Positions 21,509-53,015 are shown, counted from the stretch's first letter. The stretch is DNA of 64,000 bases from Stomoxys calcitrans (GCF_963082655.1 NC_081555.1:22632643-22696642); one strand, 5' to 3'. Notes: generated from the sequence alone by a model not told the origin. Made by a program: numbers and translations.

Positions 21509-22550
21509 ACTCTTTGATGGGATGTTTTATGATGTATTTAAACTTTTGTCTCTGACTGCATGAAGACCGAGACAAAGGGAATGAAGAAAATAAAACTACA
21601 TACATAAGTTGGTCGAGGGAGAAGAAGAAAACTATATCATAAGTTAAAAAAAATGTGTAGCATAAAAGGTCATAAATAAATAAAAAAATGCTTCAATTTT
21701 CTATTTGAACCAAAAAAATTAATTTCTAAAATTTTCTTTTTCTCTTCAGTTTTACAAAAATGTCTTTTCCATTCATCATCATATGAAAACTTCGACGTCT
21801 CTTTTCACAATTTGGTAAAGGACTTTCTCATGAAACTACTACTGAAAGGCTTTCACCTGTGGGAGGTTTGCATAGAAAGCTTCCTTGTTAATACTTGTTT
21901 TAATATAAATATGTTACTCTCCTCCTAGAAGGACCATTTCATAGAAGATTTGCAATGTTTTTGATTTATTTTTTATAAATAATATTAGAAGAATAAAAAT
22001 TATGTATGTATATATTAAAAGAATAAAAATAATATCATTTAAAATTAAAAGTAGTAATAAAAAATAACATATGTATGTGTAGTAGTACAAAGTAGTAAAC
22101 AAAAATATTTATATTAATGCGACGCGACAATTAGGAAACAAAAATGCTGTTTTTGTTTTTCTGTTTCAAGAAAAATATGAAATAAAAAGTTGATAGGTAA
22201 TGTTATGTATAAAAAAGGTGAAACAAGATGGAGGGTGAAGATGGAAAGGTGCTTGAAAAATAAATATGACAAAGAATGAATTTGGGATACCAAACAGGAT
22301 TTTAGTATAGGGAATTTGAAAATCTCATCTACTCATCACAAACTATCTCATGTGAGTTTAATTTCCTTGTGTAAAACCAATGAGGGTGAGTGAGGGGGTT
22401 TGAGGACGTGAGAACATTTTTTTCTTTTTCTCGCAAATGTGTCCGGGGATAGAGGTGAGAAGAAGGGAATTTGTTGTATCTTATCGTCCTCCTAGGTGAA
22501 CGCGTTTTTTATGTGTGTATCTCGTTTTTGAGTTGTGTTTTATTACTTGG
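21509..22550. repeat. Right copy of 1,042-bp direct repeat
   Basis: Counterpart of 1-1042 in its native setting, 320 bp downstream of the Klp10A stop codon. The sequence continues without a break into the Klp10A 3' region at 22551. Confidence 0.95.
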
Positions 22551-22869
22551 TTTGTTTAAAACGTAAAGGTGTTAAGTGTTAATTGATTTTTTAAGTGCAT
22601 TTTCTAACGGCACTGTTAATTTCTTTTTGTTTTTTTTTTTTATATATATATTTATATGTATATGACATTTAAAGTTAATTATAACTACTACTAGAGGCTG
22701 TTGCTATCATATTCTCTCATTTTCATTTCTTCTTGTGTATGTGTTTTATTTTAAAATTAGTTTTAGAGAAAAAGAGTATTTGTTTTTCAGTTTTCTTTTG
22801 ATACTTTTGTTTTTTTTTGCTTCTTCTTTGAATCATTCACATATCGATGTGATTTCCCAGAAAACTAAC

Positions 22870-42275
<19,406 letters not shown>

Positions 42276-43480
42276 AGTGGGAGTTGTTAGCTGTTTTGCT
42301 GGATGGCTGGCTAGCTGTTTGTTACTTGTTCGTCTAAAATTTTTGGCGTAGGTTCACCACCACTGCTGCTGCTGCTGACTAGTGTGACAAGCAAGCACAC
42401 AAACCGAAAATAAAAACGAAAAAAGAAATACAAAAACAGTTTAAGTTGATGCAGTATAAAAATTGGACGTCGTCGTTCGTTCGACCCGCCGTCCGTCGCC
42501 GTTAAAATAACGTCGTCAACAACAACGTTTGTATGACTTCAATTCAAAATTCATACAAGCTGCAAACACACAAACTAACACTCTCACACCAAATAGTGGA
42601 AACAGAGGAAGAAAAAAGTGAGGTTTGGTGACTCTGACACTCAGTTTCAGTTGAAGACAAAAAAACTCACCGCTTCTTGTTGTGCTGTTCAGCCCAAAAA
42701 AATCACAGTCTTTGGCTAAATTTTAATTGGAGTTTCGTGTTTTTGCAACTATTTAAAGGGTTTTCCGTTTCTGACACATTAGAACGAGAGAGGACTTATA
42801 TGCCTTTCTTTTTTCCCTTTCTTCTTTCAATCAATTAAACCGTTCAAGTTTTGCCAAACTAAAAAAAAACTTCAATTTTCTTTCTTCTCACTTTACAAGA
42901 CACACACAAACACACTTCCTTATTTTCGCGAATTTTTCTATTGCTGGCTGCAGTCGCCGCTGCCTATTTCAGTTTTGTAAATTTTATGTGTGGGCTTGAA
43001 TTCCTATGCTTTTGTATTTTCTCCGTTTAATATTTGTAAATTTTTTGAAAACTTTGTTTCCATATATTTCAATTAGTTATAAACAAATTTATGTTAATTT
43101 TATCAATCTTTTCCCGTTAAGATGATTAGATTACTCACAAATCTTCGTTTAACAAATAGAAAAAAACATCTGCGATTACAAAGTGAAGTCAAACACAAAA
43201 ACACAATAATTGTTGGCGTAGTGTGTGTGCGTGTGAACCCAATTCGCTTACAATTCGAATACAACTGACAACTGAGACTTATAGGCGGCGAATTTAATTT
43301 GTTTATATTTCTCTCTCTCCCTCCTTTTTTCAACAATAGGTACAGAGTTGATTTTTTGCAAAGATGCAAAACTAAGAATTTTATTTCTTTCAGAAAATAT
43401 TTGACAATAAAAACCTAGTTAATGGAAAATTTACTAAGACGCCCAAGAAAATTGTTTAAATGTAATAAATACTTAGCCAA
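42276..43480. other. Klp10A 5' flank / 5' UTR region
   Basis: Upstream of the Klp10A ATG. It has GC-richer clusters ('cgtcgtcgttcgttcgacccgccgtccgtcgccg', 42467-42502) of the kind often seen near fly promoters, then AT-rich sequence. A noncoding first exon is likely but its borders are not resolvable. Confidence 0.4.
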
Positions 43481-43489
43481 AGGTGCTAC

Positions 43490-43865
43490 AAATTAGGGTA
43501 AGGGAGATCAGTCGAAACTGCCGTATCGACAAGCCTTCCTATACCTTGACATTAAGGGAGCCTTTAACAATGTGGAAACCATTACACTTATCCAATCTTC
43601 AAACTATTGCGCATAGTGGAATGCTCCACATGGAGTAGAATGGCGAAACAATTAAATCATATGCTATCAATAAATCAATCTTGCTATCAAGCTGATCGTA
43701 CTTTTGCCAACGCACGCAAAGAAATTTGTGTGCATACGTGTGCGTACATGAGCAGAGAATATGCGAGAAAGAAGAAAACAACAAAGAGAATGCAAACAAA
43801 AATTTGTCACCTTAATACCGTCACACCTGGCCATCTGTTAACGACTAATCGCGTGAGACCACCTT
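43490..43865 (+). mobile_element. LINE RT scrap (43490-43610) next to a ~220-bp MITE (43645-43865)
   Basis: 43500-43590 encodes 'YLDIKGAFNNVETITLI', the catalytic-block neighbourhood of a Jockey/R1-type RT. 43645-43865 ends 'gcgtgagaccacctttttaa' and shares its interior ('gtgtgcatacgtgtgcgtacatgagcagaga', 'gagaatgcaaacaaaaat') with the complement of 47103-47310. Confidence 0.65.
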
Positions 43866-43899
43866 TTTAAATCCTCCTTGACGGAGTAGCTGCAACCAT

Positions 43900-44050
43900 G
43901 ACATAATTATCAGGTAGTGTACCGTAAACAGCTGAGTACAATGAATATATCTTGACTGCAACTGTCGTCAACGGTCTCGAGTGGAGAGTCTCAGTGAGAG
44001 GCCAGAGGGCCTTGCCCTTGCATAAATACTGATGATGATCGCGATTGCAA
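43900..44050 (-). mobile_element. Fragment of the ~390-bp 'gtaaccac' element, reverse
   Basis: 'aactgtcgtcaacggtctcgagtggagagtctcagtgagaggcc' and 'gcttgc.taaatactga' match the central part of the family. Confidence 0.6.
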
Positions 44051-44084
44051 ATTAGCCCATGAATATTCGATTAAGGAATAGGAG

Positions 44085-44365
44085 CAAACTTCTCACATAT
44101 TAATGAGTGCTGTCCGATTCAAGTTTAAGCTCAATGATAAGTGACCTCCTTTTTATAGTCGAGTCCCAACGGCGTGCCGCAATGCGACACCTCTTTGGGG
44201 AGAAGTTTTTACATGGCATAGTAACTCACAAAAGTCGCTATGATTAGGAGGACGCCACCGATAACCATCGATGAAAATTATTTTATGATGTTCTCACCAG
44301 TACAACACAGACGTTCAGCTTCATATGAGGAAATGCTAATCTCTGAGCTACGGTTGCCTCCTATG
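44085..44365 (-). mobile_element. Near full-length tRNA-derived SINE, reverse
   Basis: Reading the complement from 44365: 'aaccgtagctcagagattagcat' (A-box side), 'agctgaacgtctgtgttgtactgg', 'ggttatcggtggcgtcctcctaatca', then 'gcggcacgccgttgggactcg' and 'aagtttaagct'. 44370-46960 holds no recognised gene or element. Confidence 0.7.
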
Positions 44366-46962
44366 ATGCTCGATATGACAATGCGATTTATTGGCGCTTG
44401 GGGATACAAGAACAACATTGATCTGAACGATAACCATAAAAAGACAGATTTGCCTAGTTGCTATGAAGAAGATAGTTTAAAACAAGGCCTTACGCTTCCT
44501 CACAAAACAATGGTAACATCGTTTAGGGCATGGAATGTTTCTCGATAAGAAGTCGAAGCCTCAGGTGCGAGGAGATTCACGGGGATACGGTACAGGAGGT
44601 GGGATTGAGGACCATCCACCGCCCATAGCCTCTGCTGAAGGTAACTATTCAAACTTAATTTTTCTAACATATGCAGCCGCCTTCATTCCTTAAACGTATG
44701 TCAAAGTGCCGGCTAACTCCGAATGTAACCCTTTGGAGTTGCAAAGTTCAAAAATTGTATTTAAAGTAGAACCTAAGGCAGAACTTAGCTAATAAAAAGT
44801 AAAAGATAAAACAATAAGAAGTGTAAGCCAATGGCAAGCTGCCTGAACACAGTTCAAATGAATGTTTTTTACTTTTTCTATTTTTGGACAAAGATTCAAG
44901 AAACAAAAAAAAATATGCTAATTTCTATCCGTAGAACATTCTCTTATTGTTTGTTAAAATTAAACAAATTAAATTATTGGGTGTTTGCTTTGTTTTTTTA
45001 ATTGCTGTAAAATTCAGATTGCAGAAAGTATAATAGAATACCAAACCTTAAGCTAAACGCTTAAAAAAGGATGGCCTTTCATTAAATAAAGCAAAAAATA
45101 TGTTTTTTTCTCACTGTGCAAAGGTTCGTTTATTGTCCAAACTATTACAACACTGGTCTTCAATTCGCCGCACCAATATTTTTGACATTTGAAAGTCCAA
45201 TGAGAATTTTTGGTAAGTTTCTCTCTTTCTCACTACTGCTCTCTTGGTAATTAAAATAACTACTAAACCGCAACTAATTAACACATCAGATATCGCACAC
45301 ATTGAATAATAAAAAAGTAAATATAGCAAAGGGATATTAAATTTATTTAATTAATTTGTGTAGTGAAGATTTTTCTCGTTATTTGCCAATTTCCATGCAT
45401 TTATTTTCACTAATTAATAAATAGAAGATTGGAAAATTATATTTTAAAAAATACAACAGCTGTTGGTTTTTGTGTATGTTCCCTTGACTTTGCCGGGCAG
45501 GGTGCGATTGAATGATTTTGGTCTCTTTCTATTGACTGGAAGAATAAACATCCATTGTTGGTTACCAAAACTACATAGTGATAGATAGAAGATGAAAATG
45601 AATTTTTAAGATACTAAGGGGAACAAATCGCAATCTGAGTGTAACGGTGACAAAAACACCAAACATTGAAACATTGGCACACCACTCAAAAAACACACCA
45701 CACTCACACGCACACAATAAAACTAAACACTTATGCAAGCTGCTATAGTAAGTATGAATTGCATGCAGGAAATTTAATACCTCAGTACAACTTTTTTAAA
45801 TTTGAATTGTTTTATGCAAACACATGTACATTTACGATACGATTTAGAATTTTACACTTTCACTTTTTCGTTAAGAAACGATTCTTTAATATTGCCGCTT
45901 CTGTATTTGTTACTTTTTCACTTTTGTTTTTTTTTGTTATGCTGACGGTTTTTTAAGTTGTCTAATATTTCACTTTTCTTTTCAATTAAACTTTTCCTAA
46001 AATGGCAATGGAAATGTGTCGGCGTGTATCGGCATTAGTCGACGATGTTTTTAATCCATTGTCACACTTGGGGCATTATATATATGTATGTGCCTCTATG
46101 CTATGTTCAGTTCAGTTGGATTGAAAATTAAAAACTACGCTTATTGTCTCAATTTTATTGCCATGCTAGCACAGACAGTAGTAGCTGCAGTATTGTTTTT
46201 CGCTCCCAATTTTATGCCTGTACTTTTTTGTGGTTCATTGTTTTCTCTTTTTGTCGTTGGTGTGGTTGGTTGTTTTTGCTGTTGTTCTTAATTATTTTTT
46301 GCTGTTACTTTTATCATCACCTTAATAACTGTTTCCTCGACAACGGCTTGGTTTGGGCAATGTAAATAAATCTATAAAATGGAAATGGTTGTGTTAGCGC
46401 ATACCGCCTACAGTTGGTGCAAAAGGGAGGGGTGTGTGTGTGCATTCAGTTTCCATGTTTCTTAGAAAATATTTGGTTATTTAAAACATGTCAGGAAATC
46501 AATAATTGATTATCACCAAATTATTTGACACAATTAATATTTTTTTCAAAAAAAATGTCCTTTGGCTTATCTGCCTATCCTTACCGCTTTTGAGACTCTT
46601 CTCCTTCTCCAAAACAGCTGATAGCAATCGTTACTGTTAATTTTCACGGTTGTTTTCTGTGGCACAAATAAAATAACTGTAAACACGAAACACGCCATGC
46701 TCTGTCTCGTCTCCTTCCCTACTTCCTGCACAGATGAATAAAGGTTTATAACGGTTCCGTATGCTAGGAAAAAGTCATAGATGGCGCCCATAGTGGGGTT
46801 TCGAATATTCGATTTCGATAATTGGCGTCAATCGATTACCAAAACTAGAAAAACAACATGTATCAAAAAATACTGAAAAATAGATTAGTAATATGTATCC
46901 ACAATAAAGAAAAAAAAACACTAAGAAAAAGTTCAAAGAAAAAAAATCGATGTATTGTTTTC

Positions 46963-47080
46963 GTTAGACAAGGCGAGATATTAGCACCTTTGAATAACCA
47001 TTGGTCATAACGTCCCCGCGGCGATGGTCCTATGGAGCCGAACAAACTTGTTCACCTATGGAGCTTGATGAGGATCAATA
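46963..47080 (-). mobile_element. 3' fragment of the ~390-bp 'gtaaccac' element, reverse
   Basis: 'gacaaggcgagatattagcacctttgaataacc', 'ccgcggcgatggtcc' and 'acttgttcacctatggagctt' match the family end. Confidence 0.65.
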
Positions 47081-47102
47081 CCTTCACTTCAAGGCGGATA
47101 TA

Positions 47103-47310
47103 AAAAGGAGGTCTCACAGTTGTTAACAGCCGGCTAGGTTTGGCGGTACTAAGATGACAGATTTTTGTTTGCATTCTCTTTTTTGTTATCTTTTTTCTCG
47201 CATGTTCTCTGCTCATGTACGCACAAGTATGCACACACATTTCTTTTTGTGTGATGGCAAGATGGCGGATTGCACCATACGTACAAATGAGACCACCTTT
47301 AATTGTTTCA
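47103..47310 (-). mobile_element. MITE with 'ggtggtctca' termini
   Basis: Ends 'aggaggtctcacagttgttaacagcc' and 'gtacaaatgagaccacctttaa' are imperfect inverted repeats. The interior matches the element at 43645-43865 in inverse orientation. Confidence 0.75.
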
Positions 47311-47381
47311 CCATATAAATGTAACAACAACATTTGTAAGAGTTTGATGTGTCATGTTTATATTACTTGGTGTCGGCTGCC

Positions 47382-47403
47382 ATCGCATGTTATCGATAAC
47401 TAT
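47382..47403. promoter_or_regulatory. DRE-like TATCGATA within a 22-bp block repeated inverted at 48380-48401
   Basis: TATCGATA (47391-47398) is the core of the DREF-binding element used by many proliferation genes in flies. The surrounding 22 bp recurs inverted at 48380-48401, and a further TATCGATA lies at 47907-47914. All three are upstream of the CDK2AP1-like gene. Function is inferred from the motif only. Confidence 0.5.
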
Positions 47404-47476
47404 CCATGACAACTTTGCACCGATATACTATTCAGAACTCTGCCTTGTAATGGACAGGACTTTAATTAAACACATG

Positions 47477-47735
47477 ACGAGGCAATTTAAGGTGGTCTCA
47501 TTTGTAAACAGCCAGAAATCATCTGGTGCAATCCGTCATCAAGTTTTCAATTTAAAAATGCAATCTTTGTCAACACAACCAAAGAAACTTGCGCTCGTGT
47601 ACGTGTGCAGGTAAAATGAGAGAAAAAGAAACACAAACAAAGAGAAGAATGTAAACACAGAACTGACATCTTGATACCGTCTAACTGGCCGCTGTTTTCA
47701 GCTGTTCGCTTGAGACTACTTTATTAAGTCACCTT
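47477..47735 (+). mobile_element. MITE with 'ggtggtctca' termini, second local copy
   Basis: Begins 'atttaaggtggtctcatttgtaaacagcc' and ends 'ggccgctgttttcagctgttcgcttgagactacttt', inverted with mismatches. The interior is related to the two other copies. Confidence 0.75.
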
Positions 47736-47766
47736 GAATAAAACACAACATTTATAGAACATCTGA

Positions 47767-47853
47767 CTGGCAGCCGGCTGTACGTACCGGATTGGCCCGA
47801 TAGAGTCAGCAAGGGCTGTCGCCTCAGTGTACAACACATTGCTACAACAACAA
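47767..47853 (+). mobile_element. (CAA)n-tailed ~110-bp element
   Basis: 'ggcagccggctgtacgtacc', 'ggattggcccgatagagtcagcaagggctgtcgcctcagtgtacaacacattgctacaacaacaac'. Slightly shortened internally relative to 38135. Confidence 0.8.
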
Positions 47854-48379
47854 CATTTGACGTGCACTGGATAGGTGTCAAATTAAAAATAGTAAGTTGT
47901 TGTTGTTATCGATATCATAGGGTAACATCTGAAAATATTGCTTTATTTTAGCACTGTCCTGTGCAATTGCATTATAGCACTGTTCTGTGCAATTCGAAAG
48001 TACCGCAACAAGATAAATTCATTAACTGGAAGTAGCAGTTGCCCAGAAACATAATATTGTGTTTACTATCTGTTAAAATCAGTGATTGATTCAAATCTGA
48101 TTTTGTGTTTACTATTGGTTCGCCCAATTTTTCGTTGTGAGTTTGTGGTATGGTTCATAACTAAAACAACCAAACTCGTTGACATATAGTGCACTTCGCG
48201 AAAAGAAATTGAACTCATCTGTTTGCTGTATGATACCTGTTCATTTTCTGTGTTTTATTTTAGTACTATATAGTGCAAATCACGATTAATCGTTTTTTAT
48301 TATCTGTTATAGCTTAGCAGTACAACATTGCCCTGATATTTTATCCAGAACAATGATTTTCTGTGCAATGCTGCAGTGA

Positions 48380-48401
48380 ATAGTTATCGATAACATGCGA
48401 T
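48380..48401. promoter_or_regulatory. DRE-like TATCGATA about 0.4 kb upstream of the CDK2AP1-like ATG
   Basis: 'gttatcgataac' is a perfect palindrome centred on the DRE core (48385-48392). It is the inverted partner of 47382-47403. It is close enough to act in the promoter of the gene at 48804, but might equally be the terminal repeat of an element. Confidence 0.5.
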
Positions 48402-48803
48402 AGCAATTTTAAATTCATTAACCAAAAGATGAACTCCGGCAATCCTGCCCCTATCGATTACAAAGTCAAACGAAGAACATAAATGACAACAAGCACAATA
48501 AGTTCTATTGCCGTCGACGTCTAGCTGCCTGTAGCTCATACAAGAAAAAGCAACACAAATAGATGATCAGACGCCAGTGTAAGCTATTATGTTCGGCCTT
48601 TGACATTAGAAAGCGTTTTTTCTTGTCTTGCTGTCTTTTCTTCTTTCAATAACAAAACCAAAATTAAGTTGGCCTTTTGATTAGTTTAGTAATTGCAAAG
48701 TGCGAACAATTTTTATTAGTGTTGGCTTCAATAAGTTGTTAAATTGTTATTTGAGAGCTAGAGAAGTTATTTATCAACAACAGCATATTAGCATATTGTA
48801 AAC

Positions 48804-49694
48804 ATGGATATTATGGACATTCAAGCTGTCGAATCTAAGTTGAGTGACGTCACTGTAACCCCAATACCCAGATCTCAGGTTCAAAATTTCTACAACTATC
48901 AACAAAGGGAACAAAGAGAACAACAACCTCAAATACAAATCTCAGCTATACATCATACACCCAGGGATCGTCATCACAGCGATCGCGGAGATTCTTCCAC
49001 ATCCGGCCATTCATCAAGCAGAGATCTTTATACGTCCACGTCCAAGAGAGAGCGAGATTATCATCAGCAGCTGAGCAATGTGGCTGCGGCAGTGGCTGGA
49101 GGTGGAACAAGTGCTGCTGTTGCAGCGGCAGCTTTGCAATATACACAACAGTTGCAGGCCCAGTTGGCCTTGCTGCAACAACAGGCTAACACCACGGCTT
49201 CTCCCTCGATCACCTTGACTCCAGCTGGCCCAGCTGCCCGTTCGGCAGCACATTCAAATAGTATCAGTCATAGTAATCATCACCAGCATCACCATCACAG
49301 TTCCAATAGTAATAATAACAACAACAATAATAGTGGCACCAGCAGTAGCATGAATTTAAATGGCTCCCACCAGCATCAGCAGCAACAGCAACATACCCAA
49401 TCTCAACTCAAATATCCCCAATCATCTTCGCCCGTTGCCTTGTTAGCAGCTCAGTCTTCATTGAATCTAAGCTCTGCTAATTTGCCCAGTAGTAGTGGTG
49501 GCGTCGGTGGCCTTAACAATGGCTTAACCAAATATGCGCAACTGTTGGCCATTATTGAGGAAATGGGACGCGATATTAGACCAACTTATACCGGCTCTAG
49601 AACTTCCACAGAACGTTTAAAACGTGGCATTGTACATGCCAGAATTTTAGTGCGAGAATGTTTAATGGAGACAGAGCGTTCGGCACGTCAATGA
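48804..49694 (+). CDS. CDK2AP1/DOC-1 family protein (NuRD-associated)
   Basis: A single 296-codon exon. The last 54 residues (243-296) are the conserved CDK2AP domain: [37 protein letters not shown] and METERSARQ to the C-terminus. In animals the family restrains CDK2 and is a stable subunit of the NuRD chromatin-remodelling complex, so a nuclear role is expected (Drosophila CG18292 type). The N-terminal 240 residues are low complexity: Arg/Ser-rich, an Ala-rich stretch (~93-112), Gln-rich, then His/Ser/Asn and Gln runs; they are disordered and poorly conserved, far longer than the vertebrate protein's. The ATG context is 'aaacATGG', and another Met lies at codon 4. Possible DRE sites lie 0.4-1.4 kb upstream. 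The frame is intact. A 5' noncoding exon cannot be excluded. Confidence 0.93.
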   Translation: MDIMDIQAVESKLSDVTVTPIPRSQVQNFYNYQQREQREQQPQIQISAIHHTPRDRHHSDRGDSSTSGHSSSRDLYTSTSKRERDYHQQLSNVAAAVAGGGTSAAVAAAALQYTQQLQAQLALLQQQANTTASPSITLTPAGPAARSAAHSNSISHSNHHQHHHHSSNSNNNNNNNSGTSSSMNLNGSHQHQQQQQHTQSQLKYPQSSSPVALLAAQSSLNLSSANLPSSSGGVGGLNNGLTKYAQLLAIIEEMGRDIRPTYTGSRTSTERLKRGIVHARILVRECLMETERSARQ

Positions 49695-50804
49695 GAATTA
49701 CTTACACCGGCTGAGTTGTTACGGCTGAGTAGCGACGACGACCAGGAGCATGAGCAAAAGCAGCAACAGGATGTGGAGAGCATCTCATTAACAAGTACTA
49801 CTGATAATTGTTTTAAGCAATAGTCTTTATAGATGATCTTTACGATTTAATTTTTCTTTAGACATTTTTTTTAGATTTTAGTTTAAATTTTAGTTATATA
49901 GACCAAAAGGAATTGCTATACACTAAAAAGAGCAAAGGAATATTTTTGATATTCCTGGAATTATTCCAAAAATATACTTTAATTTTATTCGACACTTTTT
50001 TTTCTTAAATAACGCTACCTTATGTTCATGATTAAGCTTTAGTTTTTGTTTCTCCTTTAGATTAAGTTAGTTTTAGTTTTTCCTTGCCCCCCATGGTGGA
50101 TGGGTATATTATTTTGAATTGATTGTATGCTTTATTAAATGATTTTATTTAAACCATTTCATTTCTCTTTTATTTCAATTTGATCAGAAATTTGTTTTGG
50201 TTTATTGTACATTTTTTAAAGAAAACACAAAACCTTGAAACCATTTTATACCTACGTGAGAACCCATATCCATCCAAATTTTACCTCAAGTCTTTAGAGG
50301 AGTTGTTACATAGGGTTTTAGCTATAAAATATCAGTATGTACTGCTTGTACAGATTTCCTAGGCATTTTTAGTCAATTTTAATACGGAAGTTAGAAGAGA
50401 AGAAAGATGTCTTAGTTTATGTTGTTGAACCATCCAAAAAGTTTAATAAATTGCTAAAGTTCACATTCGTTAATTAAGGCATACAAAAATTAGAAAAATT
50501 TCTGCCAATTTGGATACCGATATTTTCTTGCTATACATACAGATTTCTTTGTTCAGTGTCTTATAGTAACATTGGCTAAAGAATATTTTTGTCTTTGACG
50601 TGTTTCTTCTAAGACGAAGTAACACCAAAAAAGTAACACTTTAACCCAAAATGTGTTTTTAATTTTTATTGATCAAAGGGTTCACGAAAATATTTATCAC
50701 AGAGTTTTCAATAATATTGCCAAAGACATATGTATATACCATGTATACCTAAAATGTCAGAATTACAGGAAATATCAAGACGTAAAAAGATTCTTTTTGG
50801 ACGA
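49695..50804. other. CDK2AP1-like 3' UTR and flank
   Basis: AT-rich. A likely cleavage region is around 50100-50160 ('attaaatgattttatttaaacc'). No canonical AATAAA is obvious nearby. No other gene. Confidence 0.45.
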
Positions 50805-51725
50805 ATATTTCTGTCTGTCTGTCGAAAGCACGCTTACTTTTGAAGGAGTAAAGCTAGACGCTTAAAGTTATGCACAAATACTTTCAATTAGTGTAGGTCG
50901 GTTGGGTTTTAAAATGGGCTATATCGGTCCATGTTTTGATGTAGCTGCTATAATAAACCGATCTTGGATCTTCACGTCTTGAACCTCCAGATGGCGTAAT
51001 TTAGATCCGATTTGGCTGAATTTTGCATGAAGTGATTTGTTTTAACTTAACTAACAACTGTGTCACGTATAGACCAAATCGGTCCATGTTGTTGTTGTTG
51101 CTGTAACCACATTTTCATGTGGAGGTGGCGATCCTGGTCAAGATCCTGTAGGTGAGCATTCTCGTTCCGGTCCAAAGGACCGATCGCCGCGGGAACAAGG
51201 TGGCTATTGGTTATTTAAAGGCGCCAGTAACTCGCCTTGTCATATCGAGCACCGCAGGCACTCAGTATTTGGGCAAGAGACGGCGCCACCTGACCTCTCA
51301 CTGACAGCGACTGCAGTTACAGCTACTCCGGATGAAGCATACCACTATCCGCAACCAGTGGACGCGCCCGGTAGCTCGCAGTTAAGCTTCTCGTGACAGC
51401 AATCAACACCACACTGATCGGACCTCAATGTTCCAGACAACCACACAAGGTGTTCACAGCTATACCGTGCAATAGTCTGATAAAGCTGCCATATAAACCG
51501 ATCTTCAGATTTGCCTCGAGAAGGCTCAATTGGATTTGGCTTAAATTTTGAATGTAAAGTTTTACTTTGACTTCCAACAACCGTGCCAAGACTTCTTGAG
51601 CCACTAGAGGGCTAAATTATTACAGAGATTGCAAAAGTGCCAATTTTTATGACTTCTACATAGGTCTATGATTATATAATTGAAAAAGTTTCGACCCGGC
51701 CGAACTGATCTCGCTTTTACTTGTT
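50805..51725 (+). repeat. Dispersed repeat interrupted by a nested element
   Basis: The repeat starts 'ctgtctgtctgtcgaaagcacgc', runs through 'gtgtaggtcggttggg' and 'tagctgctataataaaccgatct', breaks at 'atcggtccatg' (51080), resumes at 'agtctgataaagctgccatataaaccg' (51475) and ends 'ggccgaactgatctcgcttttacttg'. Confidence 0.85.
51085..51475 (+). mobile_element. Fullest copy of the ~390-bp 'tgttgttgttgctgtaaccac' element
   Basis: It inserts within the dispersed repeat above. Landmarks in order: (ttg)n gctgtaaccac, 'ttcatgtggaggtggcgatcc', 'gaccgatcgccgcggg', 'taaaggcgcc', 'ctcgccttgtcatatcgag', 'ggacgcgcccggtagctcgcag', 'gttccag'. No open frame; short interspersed element of unknown origin. 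Six other partial copies lie in this window. Confidence 0.8.
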
Positions 51726-51729
51726 TAAA

Positions 51730-52485
51730 TTACCTTTGAATGTACACTGTAAAAATTCCGTTTCATGTGTTTTCTATTTCTCTTCTCTCCTCTTTCATAA
51801 TCCACCTAGTTTTTTATGATTTTTTAATTTTTATACATATCTTATATATATAAGATATAATTTTTGTTTGCTAAAAATTACCCCCACACCTTTTCTCAAT
51901 TAAAAAAACATATTTGTTTTCACTTTGTACTGTATAGATTAGAGTAAAATGGTAGAATTGAAAAATATACATACCTCAATAATAGCCTTCTTTTATATTG
52001 TGACCAAAATAAAATCCGAAACCTTAATCATAGTAAAACAAAAAAAAGCAGTTCAGTCAAAAATTATTTTTATAAAAGGTTTCACTAAAACAATTTGAAA
52101 GACAGTTTAACTTTTGAAAAAAAAAATTCAATTGAAAAAAATCTTCAAAACTACTTTGTTTAAAAAAATATATATAAAACTTTATTTCTACCATGTAAGC
52201 CTAGATTTAGCACAAATATTCAACAACCTATGAATATAACTAGAGAAATTATGTCGATACCTATTTTTCATAGGAAAAACTGAAGAACCATTACCCACAG
52301 CTCCTACTTGAAGATTTTTCGAAATTATAACAATTAATGGAAGATTTTTTGTTAAATGTCTTGAACCTAACCTAACAGACTTAAGCTGCTTTGTTAAAAC
52401 GAAACGGAATGTTTGGATTAGTATACCCCATCCTATGGTGTTGGGTATAAATATTCAAACAAATAAAAACGTATTCGCAAGTTCG
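51730..52485. other. AT-rich intergenic sequence
   Basis: No gene or recognised element, only poly-A/T runs. Confidence 0.4.
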
Positions 52486-53015
52486 GCCGTACCGAACTTT
52501 TAATACCCACCACCATGGGTGATGGTCATCAAAATTTATTATAACACTACTATATCCATATTAATATCCAAATATAGTCCGATCTTAATCATATTTGGCT
52601 CTGGTGCCGGAAATCGGGTAAAAATGCGCCTTTCATGGAATTAAGCCCTAATTCGGATGATCGATCTATGTGACAGCTATATCTAAATATGGTCCGATCT
52701 GGACCATATTTGAGTTGTTTTGTTATGACTTCCAACAACTGTGCCAAGTATGGTTTAAATCGGTTTATAACCTAATATAGCTGTCATATAAACCGATCTG
52801 GAATCTTGACTTCTTGAGCCTCTAGTAGGAGTAATTATTATCCAATTTGGCTGAAATTTTGAACAAACGGTTTCTATCATGACCTTCAATCATGAATCGG
52901 TCTATAGCCTAAAACAGCACAACAGAGATACCGCGCAAAGAACTCGACAAATTTGATCCATGGTGGAGGGTATTTAAGATTCAGCCCGGCCGAACTTAGC
53001 ACGCTTTTACTTGTA
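52486..53015 (+). repeat. Dispersed repeat copy, 3' half
   Basis: 'taatacccaccaccatgggtgatgg' start, 'cttccaacaactgtgccaagtatgg', 'tagctgtcatataaaccgatct', 'gacttcttgagcctctag' and terminus 'ggccgaacttagcacgcttttacttg'. 53020-53800 beyond has no recognised gene. Confidence 0.85.
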
